Shown: positions 43,035 through 52,802 of the stretch, piece by piece
Position numbering within the stretch: the first letter of the stretch is position 1
Layout of the letters: each line of letters opens with the position of its first letter
Assembly: GCA_934045075.1 (NCBI GenBank)
Contig: OW203721.1
Coordinates: forward strand, 13,982,678 to 14,046,677
Source: Yponomeuta sedellus
Taxonomy: Eukaryota; Arthropoda; Insecta; Lepidoptera; Yponomeutidae
Direction of reading: 5' to 3'
Length of the DNA stretch: 64,000 nucleotides
Notes under the pieces: model-generated
What the model saw: only the letters and a program-made list of their open reading frames with translations
Databases searched by the model: none
What the model was told of the DNA's origin: nothing
Program-made: the position numbers and the translations under genes

Positions 43035-43360
43035 TTAGCTTTGAGGTCCTGGCTGCCAGAGAAACACAGATATTTTCATACCATTATCAAGTTGGCTTGT
43101 GTTTACCCATAGTGCGGACATTGTTCTCTCTGTGTTTATACAAGCCTCTTTTGTGAGCAGTGCTCTCTCACGCGAACAACTGCGGGTTCCCACTGAGCGT
43201 TGCCGTATTATGCCGCGAAAAGACCAACCGCATGAAGGAACTCGCCTATCGGCATCCACTCTGCCGAAGGCCCCTGTTTTCGTTCGCGTCGCTGACCCCC
43301 TTAGTACAGCCGATAGCACATTAACGTTTACATGCCTGCACCTTAATCAGTTATGTTAAG
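43035..43360. other. GC-rich island, unassigned
   Basis: Long frames open on both strands (94 and 86 codons) because the segment is GC- and CpG-rich against an AT-rich background. Words such as CGGTTGGTCTTTTCGCGGCA and 'ACTAAGGGGGTCAGCGACGC' (minus) look like a decayed repeat rather than an exon, since neither frame shows a conserved domain. A host exon or promoter island remains possible. Confidence 0.3.
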
Positions 43361-44280
43361 AACGAGTTTGCAACAAAAATGGAAAGCTTGCGATTGCGCT
43401 AGTAATTTTGGAGTTTTGTACCGAATGTGTTCGAAGACGTGAAAATTTTCTTAGCACGAGTTGTTACTGCGAAATTCTCAGTTTTTTTATAAAATACAAA
43501 AAGCAAAAAAACCGAAGAGGTACAAGAAATGTGTTTGTTATAGTTTTTTTCTCTGTCTACATAACGTAAAATAAGTAATATTTAAAATCTTAAAAGCGTT
43601 ATTCATTATGTGATTTTAATACTTCTAATATGTAAGACATTTTCATACACAGTGTGACAAAGTTTTTAAGTCTTCGGTATAGAACTAAGTACTTCGAAAC
43701 GGCTTCACAGATTTTTATGGTTTTTTTTTGTGTAAAATGTTTGGTAAGTAGGTCTCAAGTCATCTAGTATATAAAAGACTATCGATACTGACTCAATGAC
43801 CTAACAACACGCAGCTGAAGCTACTAAACGGATTGCGCTGAAATTTGGGTAAACCTATATTTGAGCCCATTTTGACCCCTTCTATTTTCAAAGCCACAAG
43901 ACAAAAAATTACAGAGGAGTTTATTAATATTGTCGAACATCAACATTATATTAAAGTGAATTCATCGTTTAGGGTAATTTGTAAGATGTAGAGCCCAAAA
44001 GTTATAATGTTCAGCACTCAGTGACGAATTATGAAAGTCTAGAATACTTATAATCGAACTAGAGCTTTGGTGGAACATTTGAAAAAAAAAAGAAAAAAAA
44101 AGCATCGTATCATACAGCATCGTAATTGAGACAGCATTTAAGCAGGAATATCTTGTCCGTAATAGGAATATCTTAGAGAAATAGTTTGCGAGATACCTAT
44201 CTCAATACATTTATTATTTCATAAAAAATAGAAAAAAAAATACTTTTTACTTTCACAACGATAATAATTTGTCATCCTTA
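43361..44280. other. AT-rich with possible repeat remnants
   Basis: 'ACTTCGAAACGGCTTCACAG' near 43690 resembles the block at 38205. 'CAGCTGAAGCTACTAAACGG' near 43811 is a known-looking insect repeat word. No gene. Confidence 0.35.
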
Positions 44281-44472
44281 TAAACGAACAGCAATAAATT
44301 TTTATATATAGCTGACCCCGAACGGGGTCAGATAAATACAAAAATATAAACGTTATTTGGCCATATCAATCAGACCGATACACAAAAAATATAGAAATCG
44401 GTGAAGCCGTTTCATAGGAGTTCTATAACAAACACTGTGACACGATTTTTTTATATATTAGATTTAGAGATT
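44281..44472 (+). repeat. Interspersed repeat with CTGACCCCGAACGGGGTCAG stem
   Basis: The perfect stem CTGACCCCG/CGGGGTCAG at 44311-44330 is followed by 'GAAATCGGTGAAGCCGTTTC' and ATAACAAACACTGTGACACG, typical of CTAG/TAGT-ended insect repeats. Class uncertain. Confidence 0.5.
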
Positions 44473-44989
44473 AGCATTTCATCAACATGTGAAGACCAAG
44501 CAATAATCTAAATGGTAAAAAATATAGGTACCATGTGACCAGGTCTACTTCATGAAATTTTTTGACGGCGCGGCGAGTTAAGAACAACAACCTAATCCTT
44601 TGTTGATAAGCCTTGTTGCCTTGTTAGAAATTATTTAAAATATGAATAAAATATTAATAAATAACGGAAAAAACTATTTTTAAATATTTACGTGTTCGAT
44701 GTAAGTACCTAGGTGTAGTTGTCATTTTTTAAGACACGAAATAAAGTAATTTTTTTTTTCAAAACGTATTGGAACTGGTTATTTAGTCCACATTTGTAAA
44801 CATAAAACACACAAATTATCTGACACAGTGGCGCTGAAAACCTAACCTCAAAAATGCGTGGGTAACGCTTAACGTGACCTTGGCATTAAAATCCCAACGA
44901 AAAAACGCTCACTGTACCTAGGTATAAACTAAACAGCTAACATTACTCGTATACATTTAGAAAATATATTGTCTGTGAATATTTTAGGC
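44473..44989. other. No recognised gene
   Basis: AT-rich, nothing recognised. Confidence 0.4.
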
Positions 44990-44996
44990 ACAGCTT

Positions 44997-45130
44997 ACCT
45001 GTCTCGTGCGGAGGCAAGTTCGCGCCTTCTCGTCGATGAGTCATAGGTCCTACGAGGCGTGCGTTCCGCACACCGGTTGCGCGTAAACTGAGCGCCAGCG
45101 GTGAGATGAGGGTGAAGTGAACCAGCGACG
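44997..45130 (-). CDS. Candidate GC-rich exon with splice donor
   Basis: On the minus strand a CpG-rich segment stays open in two frames and runs into GAGACAG|GTAAGCTG, a near-consensus donor at 44997. The surrounding kilobase is AT-rich. In one frame it reads ASLVHFTLISPLALSLRATG, in the other it is Arg/Ser-rich (YDSSTRRRELASARD). It may be a 5' or internal exon of an unidentified host gene, or a promoter-proximal island. No family is recognised and no partner exon was found. Confidence 0.3.
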
Positions 45131-45182
45131 CCACAGCAGATAAATCAAGCAGAGGGACTGTTCATCACACTCTAAGACTCCT

Positions 45183-45375
45183 GACATGTTCAGTCTGGCG
45201 TTGGTTCAGTCCGTGACCTTCATCAAGCTCGGATTGATGCCAGACTGATGAAGCATCAATATTCGAATACCCGTCAGTCGGGTCCATCAGTCCACTGAAT
45301 AGACAATAGGTCTACCGTCAGTGTAACCAGACTGATGGAATTGACTGACGCTAGACTGAACGTGTAAACTCCGTA
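45183..45375. repeat. Foldback element rich in CAGACTGATG words
   Basis: ACATGTTCAGTCTGGCG and CGCTAGACTGAACGTGT are inverted at the ends. CAGACTGATG occurs at 45242 and 45329, and CATCAGTC inside. MITE-like; no coding capacity. Confidence 0.55.
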
Positions 45376-45570
45376 TAAAGAAGCAGCGTACGACGCAATA
45401 ACTTGCTGAAATCTAAAAGTCTGATGGTGTTGGAAACTGTTATAGGTACTTGCATTAGACTATTGTGTGTCGGGTAATCGTCTATAAACTAGTATTTCTT
45501 GAGCCAGCGCACGCGTCGTATCATTCCTCAAACCCAAACACTCGTATAGCGCTTCTTGTATGCATATGTC

Positions 45571-45785
45571 GACCTCTGTGGCGCAGCGGTAGCGCATCTG
45601 TCTACCATGCAAGAGGTTCCGGGTTCGAACCTCGGCTGGGGACAAAAAAAAAAACTCCAGGTTTTGGATGTTTACATGTTTGTGATGTCGTTATTTCTGG
45701 TTTCCACGACACAGGGTATCCTAGTGTGGGGACAAAAGCAATGTAAATAAATGTAAACACCTGTATGTAAATGTTATGATAGGTA
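45571..45785 (+). mobile_element. tRNA-Gly-like SINE (family A)
   Basis: A box TGGCGCAGCGGT and B box GGTTCGAACCT. Body 'CCACGACACAGGGTATCCTA' and tail TGTATGTAAATGTTATGATA. Full-length copy; three frames over it are accidental. Confidence 0.88.
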
Positions 45786-46036
45786 CATAACATAATATTG
45801 ACATAATAAGGTTAAGATTTTTTTCAGGACCCCTTTACTTGGGCTTTACTTCAAAAGCAGACGTATAGAAAAGGCAGGGGGTCATTTACAAAATTTTAGG
45901 TCCCTAAATTACGCGCTAGGTTCGCTGTTTTAGTTGTAGATTTGTTCTATTAGTACGTAAAAAATCATGCTCTTAGCAAGGGTAAATAATTGCTAACAAT
46001 TGTAATGAGTAGGTAGATACAGTCAATCTCATAAGT
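45786..46036. other. No recognised gene
   Basis: Nothing recognised. Confidence 0.4.
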
Positions 46037-46095
46037 GAAAGGTTATTAATGTATGCCGATACAGAAGCTGTATCGGCATACATTAATAACCTTTC
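46037..46095. repeat. Perfect hairpin, 28-bp arms
   Basis: GAAAGGTTATTAATGTATGC (and CGATACAG) is exactly inverted after a 3-base AAG spacer, ending CATTAATAACCTTTC at 46095. Confidence 0.85.
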
Positions 46096-46428
46096 TTACT
46101 GTCTTTATTTTGTGACGTAATACTAGTGCGCGCACTTTGTTACTATCGATAACCCCTTAGTGCGTGTATTTTTCTTATCGATGAAGTTGTAACTCACACT
46201 TCTTCGCAACATTGTAATCCATGAATGTATAAATTTTATTAAAGCTATTTAAAAGTTCATAATAGGAGCTTTGCCTAGATCTTAACCAAGTGGAAAAAAA
46301 AATCCTGTCTGTTCGGCTGTGACAGAAATTCAACGACGAAATTGCTAAACGTTTACGTAAGAAACTGAATAAATTGAGATATTGATTGGGTTAAAATAGC
46401 CTAAAGGCTTTTAAAGTAGGCAGATCGA

Positions 46429-46640
46429 TTACAACAATTTTACGGCTGCTGTCCCGGCAAAATATCGACAAGGGCCCCTCTTGGTGTTGAAGCGCATGCG
46501 CGCCGCATCTCTGTGGCCACAGAACGATTGCGGAGCGTGAAACGTCGTCTTGATTGATTTGCCAACTTGGGCACAGGTTGACTTGCTTCTACGAGCCCTT
46601 AACTTAGCCAAAGTCATCTTTGAATGCGTTGCTTTTACTT
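46429..46640 (-). other. GC-rich patch with NRF1-like GCGCATGCGC
   Basis: AAGCGCATGCGCGCC at about 46490 matches the palindromic NRF1/EWG-type binding site. The minus strand has a 62-codon frame from ATG 46617 rich in R, K and C. A promoter or exon is possible, but neither splice sites nor a family can be shown. Confidence 0.25.
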
Positions 46641-47147
46641 TCTTTTTAGTCTTTCAATTAGGCAGTTTTAATTCTGGAAGTAACCTCCCTCTAAATGTTT
46701 CTGCAATTGAACTTTCAACTTTTCAAGCAAAGGTTACGACGACATTGCGAATTAACCGAGACAAAAATTCCCGCTGAAATGCTGAGCCTTATCAAATAGC
46801 AAAAAAAAATTGATTAGAGTAAGTACCTAGTTACATTAAAGATGCTCGAAACTTAAGGAAAATAAATTGGAATTAGCAATCGTCCGCAAGTTTAAATAAA
46901 CGAGACACTTTAAAACAAACTACCGAACAATCATATATCAAAATATTCTGCGAGGAAATACAGTATTTTTACAGATAAATGGTGTACAGAAGGTGCGCTT
47001 CAATTAAAGATGAAAAAGACCTTATTTAATTTGGTGCTTTATTAATGGAATAAGATTCTCTGGAGGAAGAGAAGAAATATCCAGCATATTATGTTGGTAC
47101 CGCCATGAACAATTCGTGTTTCAGGCAGTTAGAACAACTTAGGCCCA
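46641..47147. other. No recognised gene
   Basis: AT-rich, nothing recognised. Confidence 0.4.
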
Positions 47148-47260
47148 CTTGCGTCAGCCCGGTTAGCTCATTTAACTCGAGTTAACCGGTTAAATCGAGT
47201 TAAATGAGCTAAAGAATATTCTTATCTTATCTAACCCGGGCTGACACAAGTGGGCCTTAG
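47148..47260. mobile_element. MITE with LINE-tail fragment inside
   Basis: AGGCCCACTTGCGTCAGCCC and GGGCTGACACAAGTGGGCCT are inverted ends. An inner palindrome, TTAGCTCATTTAACTCGAGT to ACTCGA-inverse...TGAGCTAA, lies inside. AAAGAATATTCTTATCTTAT between them equals a LINE 3' tail, suggesting a very short retroposed tail or a shared motif. Confidence 0.7.
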
Positions 47261-47821
47261 TGCCGAGTTGCAGTTAGAACAAGTGAGTTAGTCCTAATGA
47301 ATTCAATACGTTATCTACTCAACACACTGGCAGGAAATAGAATCCATAGTTTTTTTTATAATTGTATTGTACCTACTACTGATATAAATTCTAAAGATAC
47401 AATAAAAATCAAAGCTAAGTATTTAATTAGAATGGTACATTTCTATATCAGTAAGCAAAAATTTATTTTGTAATAACAAATTAATTATCATGGTAGATGG
47501 AAGTAATCAAACATGTAGATATTTCTGCCTAACGTTTACTTGGCCTAAAAATAATAGGACTAATACAATTTTATATGAACTTTCAAAATCAACCTCAGTC
47601 AATAGTATAAAAAAGCTCAAACTCAGCATACAGGGTTCGACTATCGAGCAGCTCTTCTGTAGCTGAATACACTCACATTTCACCTCGCAAGCGTCCACTC
47701 CCGCTCTTTGTGTCTCTGGGGCGACAGCAGATTTATGTGGACCACCTTTGTAAGAGAAAAGAAGAGGTTTTTCACTGCCTCATCTATTGAGTAATGAAAA
47801 CCTGAAAATCGTTTCCTCACC
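47261..47821. other. No recognised gene
   Basis: 47640-47760 is slightly GC-richer without recognised coding features. Confidence 0.35.
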
Positions 47822-47965
47822 ATCATAAGATAAGATAAGATAAGAATATTCTTTATTGTACACTGGAAAAACAACAAATACAAAACAATTGCAAATATAC
47901 ATAGTACAATTGGCGGCCTTATTGCTAAAAGCAATTTCTTCCAGACAACCTTACGATGGAAAGTT
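47822..47965 (-). mobile_element. LINE 3' UTR with (TTATC)n tail
   Basis: Essentially identical to 3428-3575 over about 140 bases, so the two copies come from a recently active parent that is not present in full here. Confidence 0.88.
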
Positions 47966-48527
47966 GCTGAAGGAAATTAGAAAGACGGGTAGCCAGTGCA
48001 AATTTGAATATTGATACATACTTATACTCAATAATAATACACTTACATACCGTTACTTATATAAACTTATAATTTATTATAAACATACATATATATATCT
48101 TATAATAAAGTTCTACATAAGACAAGGAAAGTACTAACCTACACACAAGAGGACAAAATTCATCATTTTCAATAAATGAAATTTAAAATTCCAATTCAAT
48201 CTGACCGCGCCGTTTCATGATTATTTATACTTTAGGAACTAATTATTATTAAAGAAAAACATTGCACCGAGTTAATATTGAACAATACCTAGGCGGGCTT
48301 AAGGCTTACGTACGTAAATATGGTATTTATATGGCAAGTGCCGATAAAATAATCTAAAACTATATCAATAAGTCGGCTGTATATACCTACATTTCCACTG
48401 CCGCACATAGCTAGACTTTGGAATACGAATAGACACGCCACATCTTTCTGTCATCATCGGCCATGCCCATCCATCTGCTACCAGCAATCTGAGGCGGTAC
48501 CACGTAACTTCTCCACTTTATAGACTC
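47966..48527. other. AT-rich, no recognised gene
   Basis: A short (TA)-rich microsatellite lies near 48088. Nothing else seen. Confidence 0.4.
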
Positions 48528-48832
48528 GATAGCAACCCTTGTATGTCCTCACTGCTGGGGCTCTATTCTCTTCCTGTATTGCAATAAATAAGGTTAGGCC
48601 ATACTCCACTACGGGGGCCAAGCCCGGGTTGGTTGGTGGAGGATGTTAAAAAGTGGCGGGCCTTATTGACAGACGTTATCAAGCAGTAAGGTTTGGCCAT
48701 ACTCCACCACGGGGGCCAAACCCGGGTTGGTTGGTGGAGGATGTAAAACAGTGGCGGGCCTTACTCTCAGACGTTATCAAGCAGCCCATAAGGCCTCTGA
48801 CATGGCTTAGCGACTGCCATTCGTGCATTATT
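48528..48832 (-). mobile_element. Family B SINE with internal tandem duplication
   Basis: The block 'GGCCATACTCCACTACGGGG' to 'GACGTTATCAAGCAG' (about 48595-48686) is repeated immediately after (48695-48781). The two units share the derived 'GGGTTGGTTGGTGGAGGATG', so the duplication happened within this copy. The head is missing. Confidence 0.85.
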
Positions 48833-49020
48833 GCCGTGTATTTTATTGCAAACAAAACATTACCTACCTATTAAACATGCTAAATTCATATTAGTAAACT
48901 CGTATTAGTAATGTCACCTACTTTTAGGTGTACCTAAACGTAAAATAAAATAGTTGAATTTAGTAATCACGGTTTGAGTTGGGAATCTTACTACGATATG
49001 GTTTGAATAAATAAATGAAA
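48833..49020. other. No recognised gene
   Basis: AT-rich, nothing recognised. Confidence 0.4.
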
Positions 49021-49049
49021 TACCCGGTGTGATTCACTTTGACGTTGAA

Positions 49050-49312
49050 TTAAATGAAGAGTCCACGCATGCGCAATAAACCCGCCCGCAGAAGCGGCGG
49101 CAATTCGGCAAACTCGCGTGAAAGCTCGCGACGTGTTTTTCGGGAGAGTTGTATTGTTTGAGTTTAGTATAAATATTTAATAATTTGCTCCATATTTTTT
49201 GTGATTCAATGAAGGAGGGGGAAATATTTAAATATGAACCAACATCTGTTTTCCTTGGAAAAAATAATAGTAGCAACAAAGTTTGTAATATTTTTAGTAA
49301 ATAGTGTAATGT
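49050..49312 (+). promoter_or_regulatory. Candidate host promoter and short first exon
   Basis: A CpG-rich block (CACGCATGCGCAATAAACCC, an NRF1-like core, then CCGCCCGCAGAAGCGGCGGC and CTCGCGTGAAAGCTCGCGAC) precedes ATG 49209. The frame gives MKEGEIFKYEPTSVFLGK and about a dozen more codons before TAG. A GTTTGTAATA donor-like site lies within it. The composition is unlike the neighbouring AT-rich sequence and unlike the repeats. It may be a true transcription start with a small 5' exon, but no downstream exon was found. Confidence 0.3.
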
Positions 49313-49346
49313 TTTTTTCAATTGTTAATAAAATTTATATATTTGA

Positions 49347-49508
49347 TAGTCTCTGTGGCGCAGCGGTAATGCATTTGCCTGCCATGCGAGAGGTCCCGGG
49401 TTCGAACCCCGGCTGGGGACAAAAGAAAAACCCAGTTCTTGGAAGTTTACATGTTTGTGATGTCGTTGTTTCTGGTCCCACGACACAGGGTATCCTAGTG
49501 TAGGGCCA
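49347..49508 (+). mobile_element. tRNA-Gly-like SINE (family A), 3' truncated
   Basis: The head CTCTGTGGCGCAGCGGTAAT with B box GGTTCGAACCC and body 'CACGACACAGGGTATCCTAG' stops after GGGCCACA. A hairpin follows at once. Confidence 0.85.
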
Positions 49509-49543
49509 CAAGCGAAATACTTACGAGGGTAAGTATTTCGCTT
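49509..49543. repeat. Perfect hairpin at the SINE end
   Basis: AAGCGAAATACTTAC is exactly inverted after a GAGG spacer (GTAAGTATTTCGCTT). Confidence 0.8.
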
Positions 49544-49721
49544 GTGGGTAATTGGGTAGAAAATACTCCTTCCCTCCATAGGGAGGGAAAAACTCATACA
49601 AATTACTTCCCACCTAAGGGCGGGAATGAACTTTAAAAATAGAACTACTTAATTGTCAGTTGTGAAGAGTTTTTGTAATAAATAAAAAAATTTAAATAAA
49701 CTAATAAAAAAAAGTGCTGTG
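49544..49721. other. No recognised gene
   Basis: Short inverted words only (CTCCCTCC..GGAGGGA near 49575). Confidence 0.4.
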
Positions 49722-49898
49722 GCCCCTTCAGCCACGTTCGTAACCAAATTTTCGTAACCAGTTACGAATGTGGACTTTTTATCGCTGTTTCGTAACCAGC
49801 TACAAGCCAGTTACGAATGTGGATTAATTTTCCATTTTCGTAACTGAAACCTCTTAGCCATGTATGGTCTCCTGGTACTTCCACATCCATCCGGCTCA
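49722..49898 (+). repeat. MULE left inverted repeat
   Basis: Contains GTAACCAGTTACGAATGTGG and a second CCAGTTACGAATGTGG, i.e. subterminal direct words inside the inverted repeat. It ends at GGCTCA. Confidence 0.88.
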
Positions 49899-50199
49899 AT
49901 TGAGGCTTTATATCAAATACCGCTTCTTCATTATACCTTAAAGTCTAAATGTCTTAGTACCCAAAATGGAAGAAAAAAAGGAAGACTCGCACATAAACGG
50001 ACAATATATCGCCCCTTTTTATTTTCGCATATATCATTTGTGTTGCCTGAAAGTAGCATCAAGATACAACAGCGTCAGGAAAAGTTTTCTTTACAGCCTT
50101 CCTCTGTCCTTTTTCGAAGTCGCATTTAAAGTTTGTATTAGTTGATCCCGTATTATAGTAACTAACCTCGTCTCGTGTCCGTGTTTTACCGTCTTGTCA

Positions 50200-50671
50200 G
50201 GGAGCAGTGCGTATAATTGAATTGAGATTTGAGAGGAGACATGTTGCGCGATGTGCTGGTTTGGCTCGTTTGCCTATGAAATATATAACTTCTGGCTACA
50301 TATATATAATGAAAAAATCGCCTCAAACTGAGAAGGTAGCACGTTTTAATAATTATTTCAACCGATTTTGGTTAAATGAAACTCAATTCATCAAAAAGTG
50401 GTGTTGCCAAGGAGAAGACTTAAGAAATACAAATCACCTGGATAGTTGGCACTCACGAATAAACCGTTTTATTGGGCAAAAAAGACCATCAATGGCTAAA
50501 GTGTTGGACATTTTAGTGAAAGAAATGAAAATGAGAAACTCAAGGGCAACACGAAAAACGAAAAACTATTTACTAATTGATAGTGAAATTAATGAAGCTG
50601 TGGAAAACTTAAAGGCAAAAGAAATAAGTGTCGGTCACTGTCTAGAAATAATTGCACCGTTCATGATTTAA
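50200..50671 (+). pseudogene. MULE transposase C-terminal exon
   Basis: CTTGTCAG ending near 50199 is a good acceptor, and the frame is open from there to TAA 50671 (about 155 codons). Blocks: RHVARCAGLARLPMKYI, FNNYFNRFWL, FIKKWCCQG, then NTNHLDSWHSRINRFIG. This F..YF..W / W / R.TN..E.WH..LN pattern is the conserved C-terminal end of insect MULE transposases. 'NTNHLD' carries small changes from the usual R.TNN.LE. The catalytic DDE part is missing upstream, so the copy is a relic. Alternative splice partners were not found. Confidence 0.8.
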
Positions 50672-50835
50672 GTTAATGGAGATAAAAAATTATGTTTTAA
50701 GTTGATGGAGAAGTAACCGATAAGTTTTCTTACAAAATGACAAATAAATCTATTCATTTATTCATATTTTTGTTTTTGTAACACTAATGTCGACATTATA
50801 TCATGTGGAAGTACCAGGAGACCATACATGGCTAA

Positions 50836-50972
50836 GGGCTGATTTTTCAATAGACAGACAACTTTTATCTCAGGAATAAAAATGGCGGTTTGACTTAATT
50901 TTCATACAAAGCTGTCAAACCGCCATTTTTATTCCTCAGATAAGACTTATCTGACTATTGAAAAATCAGCCC
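50836..50972. mobile_element. 137-bp MITE with TAA target duplication
   Basis: GGGCTGATTTTTCAATAG at the left is inverted at the right (CTATTGAAAAATCAGCCC). TAA at 50833-50835 recurs at 50973-50975. An inner stem, AATAAAAATGGCGGTTTGAC and its inverse, nearly closes the element into one hairpin. The TAA duplication suggests PIF/Harbinger mobilisation. Confidence 0.88.
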
Positions 50973-51111
50973 TAAGTGGTTTCAGTTAGACATTTGGACT
51001 TTAAGGTATAATGAAGAAGCGGTATTTGTTAAGACCCCTTCAGCCACGTTCGTAACCTATACTGTGCCACATGAAGCAATAAACGAACTTGAACTTTGGA
51101 AAAAGCATCAA

Positions 51112-51288
51112 TGAGCCGGATGGATGTGGAAGTACGAGGAGACCATACATGGCTAAGAGGTTTTAGTTACGAAAATGGACAATTAAACCACATTCGTAAC
51201 TGGCTTGTAGCTGGTTACGAAACAGCAACAAAAAGTCCACATTCGTAACTGGTTACGAAAATTTGGTTACGAACGTGGCTGAAGGGGC
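51112..51288 (-). repeat. MULE right inverted repeat
   Basis: Inverse of 49722-49898 with a handful of substitutions. Confidence 0.88.
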
Positions 51289-51534
51289 TGCGGCCATGTG
51301 AGTTTCTAAACAGCCAGTGTGAATTTAGCCCAAACTTCTTTGAGCGGAATAAGCCGCAACAATTACGAGGTGAGTTCCATATTTAAAATTTAAAAAGTCG
51401 ACTTAAATTGGCGGGTACTAATCTGTTATAGTATCTGTGACGGAATTCAAAAAATAGGTAATATCTTTTATGCTAAGATTTGAATATTAAAAATTAGTTT
51501 TTATTTTCCTCATATTCAAAATGATAAGTAGAGA
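51289..51534. other. No recognised gene
   Basis: Nothing recognised. Confidence 0.4.
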
Positions 51535-51640
51535 GTTTAACACGGGTAAAAGAATCCATTCCTACTCGGACTATAGCCGGACTATAGTCTAAATACCTCG
51601 GGAATTGATTCTTTCGACCCTCGTTTAACAATCTACTATT
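51535..51640. repeat. Foldback element and poly-C flank
   Basis: GTTTAACACGGGTAAAAGAA and AATTGATTCTTTCGACCC then TCGTTTAAC form imperfect arms. The flank AACAATCTACTATT matches the element at 22729-22850. A run of 13 C lies just beyond, near 51646. Confidence 0.6.
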
Positions 51641-51822
51641 CCCTCACCCCCCCCCCCCATGCCCCCATTGTATCCACAGCCTGTGGGACGAACAAATAAT
51701 GAAGCATAAGCTGGCTAGGTACATTTCCGAATGTCAAGTTTAGCTGCCGCTTCAGCAGCAGCACTCGCAGATGCGACAAAACCGATTTCTAATAAAGATT
51801 ATTAAAAAAAATGAAGTGGATC

Positions 51823-52193
51823 GTTATCTTTATCAACCCTTGTATGTCCCCAGTGTTGGGGCACGGGTCTCTTCCTGCATCGGAGGAAGGTTAGGCCATA
51901 CTCCACCACGGGGCCAAGGCCAGGTTGGCGGAGGATTGTAAGACAGTGGCGGGCCTTAACTGTCAGAAGTTATCAAGCCGCCCTTAAGGCCTCTGACATG
52001 GCTTAACGCCTGCCATTGTATGAGAGCCGGCACCAACGGCTTAGCGTGCCTTGCGAAGCACGGAAGCGCTCGGAAAAATGCCACTAGCGGTAGTCACGGG
52101 ACGGTCACCCATCCTGTACCTGACCGCGCCTGTTCTTGCTGAACTCAAGTGATTGATTCCAATCACTCGGTTTGCCTAGGTCACGAGCGCTAC
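51823..52193 (-). mobile_element. RTE-tailed SINE (family B), full length with target duplication
   Basis: AGTGGATC at 51815-51822 is repeated at 52194-52201 and bounds a 371-bp minus-strand copy. The head 'GCGCTCGTGACCTAGGCAAA' and the ATCAAC...tail agree with the copy at 37115. Confidence 0.9.
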
Positions 52194-52218
52194 AGTGGAT
52201 CAGGCTTGAAAGATTATG

Positions 52219-52293
52219 TCTAAACACACGTTAAGAAATCAAAAACAATGTAAGTTCTTTCTAAACACACGTTAAGAAATCAAAAACAATGTA
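52219..52293. repeat. Short tandem duplication (34-bp unit, 41-bp period)
   Basis: TCTAAACACACGTTAAGAAA and TCAAAAACAATGTA occur at 52219 and again at 52260 without change. Confidence 0.85.
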
Positions 52294-52316
52294 TATGTTT
52301 TTCAAAACTCTTACGC

Positions 52317-52467
52317 CCTTATTTATAAAAACACAATTCCTCAAAACATTCCAAAAACATTGACAAGAATAGGCTGTGGTGGAGTTTTTCAAAGGAAAAT
52401 ACGTAAACATAATTAAACAAGACGCCTTTAAGAGTGTTTTAGTGTAATCGTGTTTTTATAAATAAGG
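52317..52467. mobile_element. 151-bp MITE, 'CCTTATTTATAAAAACAC' family
   Basis: 22-bp inverted ends with one mismatch: CCTTATTTATAAAAACACAA and the inverse TCGTGTTTTTATAAATAAGG. Related, more diverged copies lie at 55960-56125 and 59290-59445. Confidence 0.82.
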
Positions 52468-52497
52468 TCGTTGTGATACAAAACTTCTCCAGTAGGC

Positions 52498-52731
52498 ATG
52501 GCTCACACGTTTTGTGGGAGTTATCTAGTTTTTCTAGTGCAATCTGTGAGTGAGTGCGTCAGTGACAAAAGCGCAGTATTTTGTAAATTAACAAAATCGG
52601 AAATACGAAATACTTTACACGTTTCATATTCTAGTCGGAAACTGCGAAGACACGCTTCCAAAAAAAGTAAGAAGCTAGATAGAGAGCACTTTATTCCACA
52701 TAAAAAAGGAAATCACACAGATATGTCTTAA
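52498..52731 (+). CDS. Small unassigned open frame (77 codons)
   Basis: ATG 52498 in good context (AGGCATGG) opens MAHTFCGSYLVFLVQSVSEC, hydrophobic at first, then a Lys/Arg/Ser-rich half (SSRKLRRHASKKSKKLD). No homologue recognised. It sits between a MITE and a LINE 3' fragment, so chance is a serious alternative. Confidence 0.2.
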   Translation: MAHTFCGSYLVFLVQSVSECVSDKSAVFCKLTKSEIRNTLHVSYSSRKLRRHASKKSKKLDREHFIPHKKGNHTDMS

Positions 52732-52739
52732 GCTAAGAA

Positions 52740-52802
52740 GTACAGACGGCGGCCTTTTCACGAAAAATGATCTCTTCCAGACAACCTTTGTACGGACTGG
52801 AG
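52740..52802 (-). mobile_element. LINE 3' UTR fragment
   Basis: Minus strand 'AAGGTTGTCTGGAAGAGATC' followed by GAAAAGGCCGCC, the same block as in 3428-3575. The tail is lost. Confidence 0.7.

Larger units (their letters stand above)
49722..51288 (+). mobile_element. Mutator-like (MULE) element, internally deleted
   Basis: The inverted ends are long, 49722-49898 and 51112-51288 (177 bp, roughly 95 percent identical), starting GCCCCTTCAGCCACGTTCGT. GCTGTGGCC next to the left end and GCTGCGGCC next to the right end could be a 9-bp target duplication with one change. It encodes a MULE-type transposase C-terminus. An extra inverted copy of end and subterminal sequence lies at 50795-51060, split by a 137-bp MITE. 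At 1.57 kb it cannot be autonomous. Long inverted ends, the 9-bp duplication and the transposase agree on the MULE class. Confidence 0.85.

Noticed and set aside
43035..43359. Overlapping genes on both strands
   Set aside because: High GC leaves both strands open; neither translation has a recognisable motif or splice structure.
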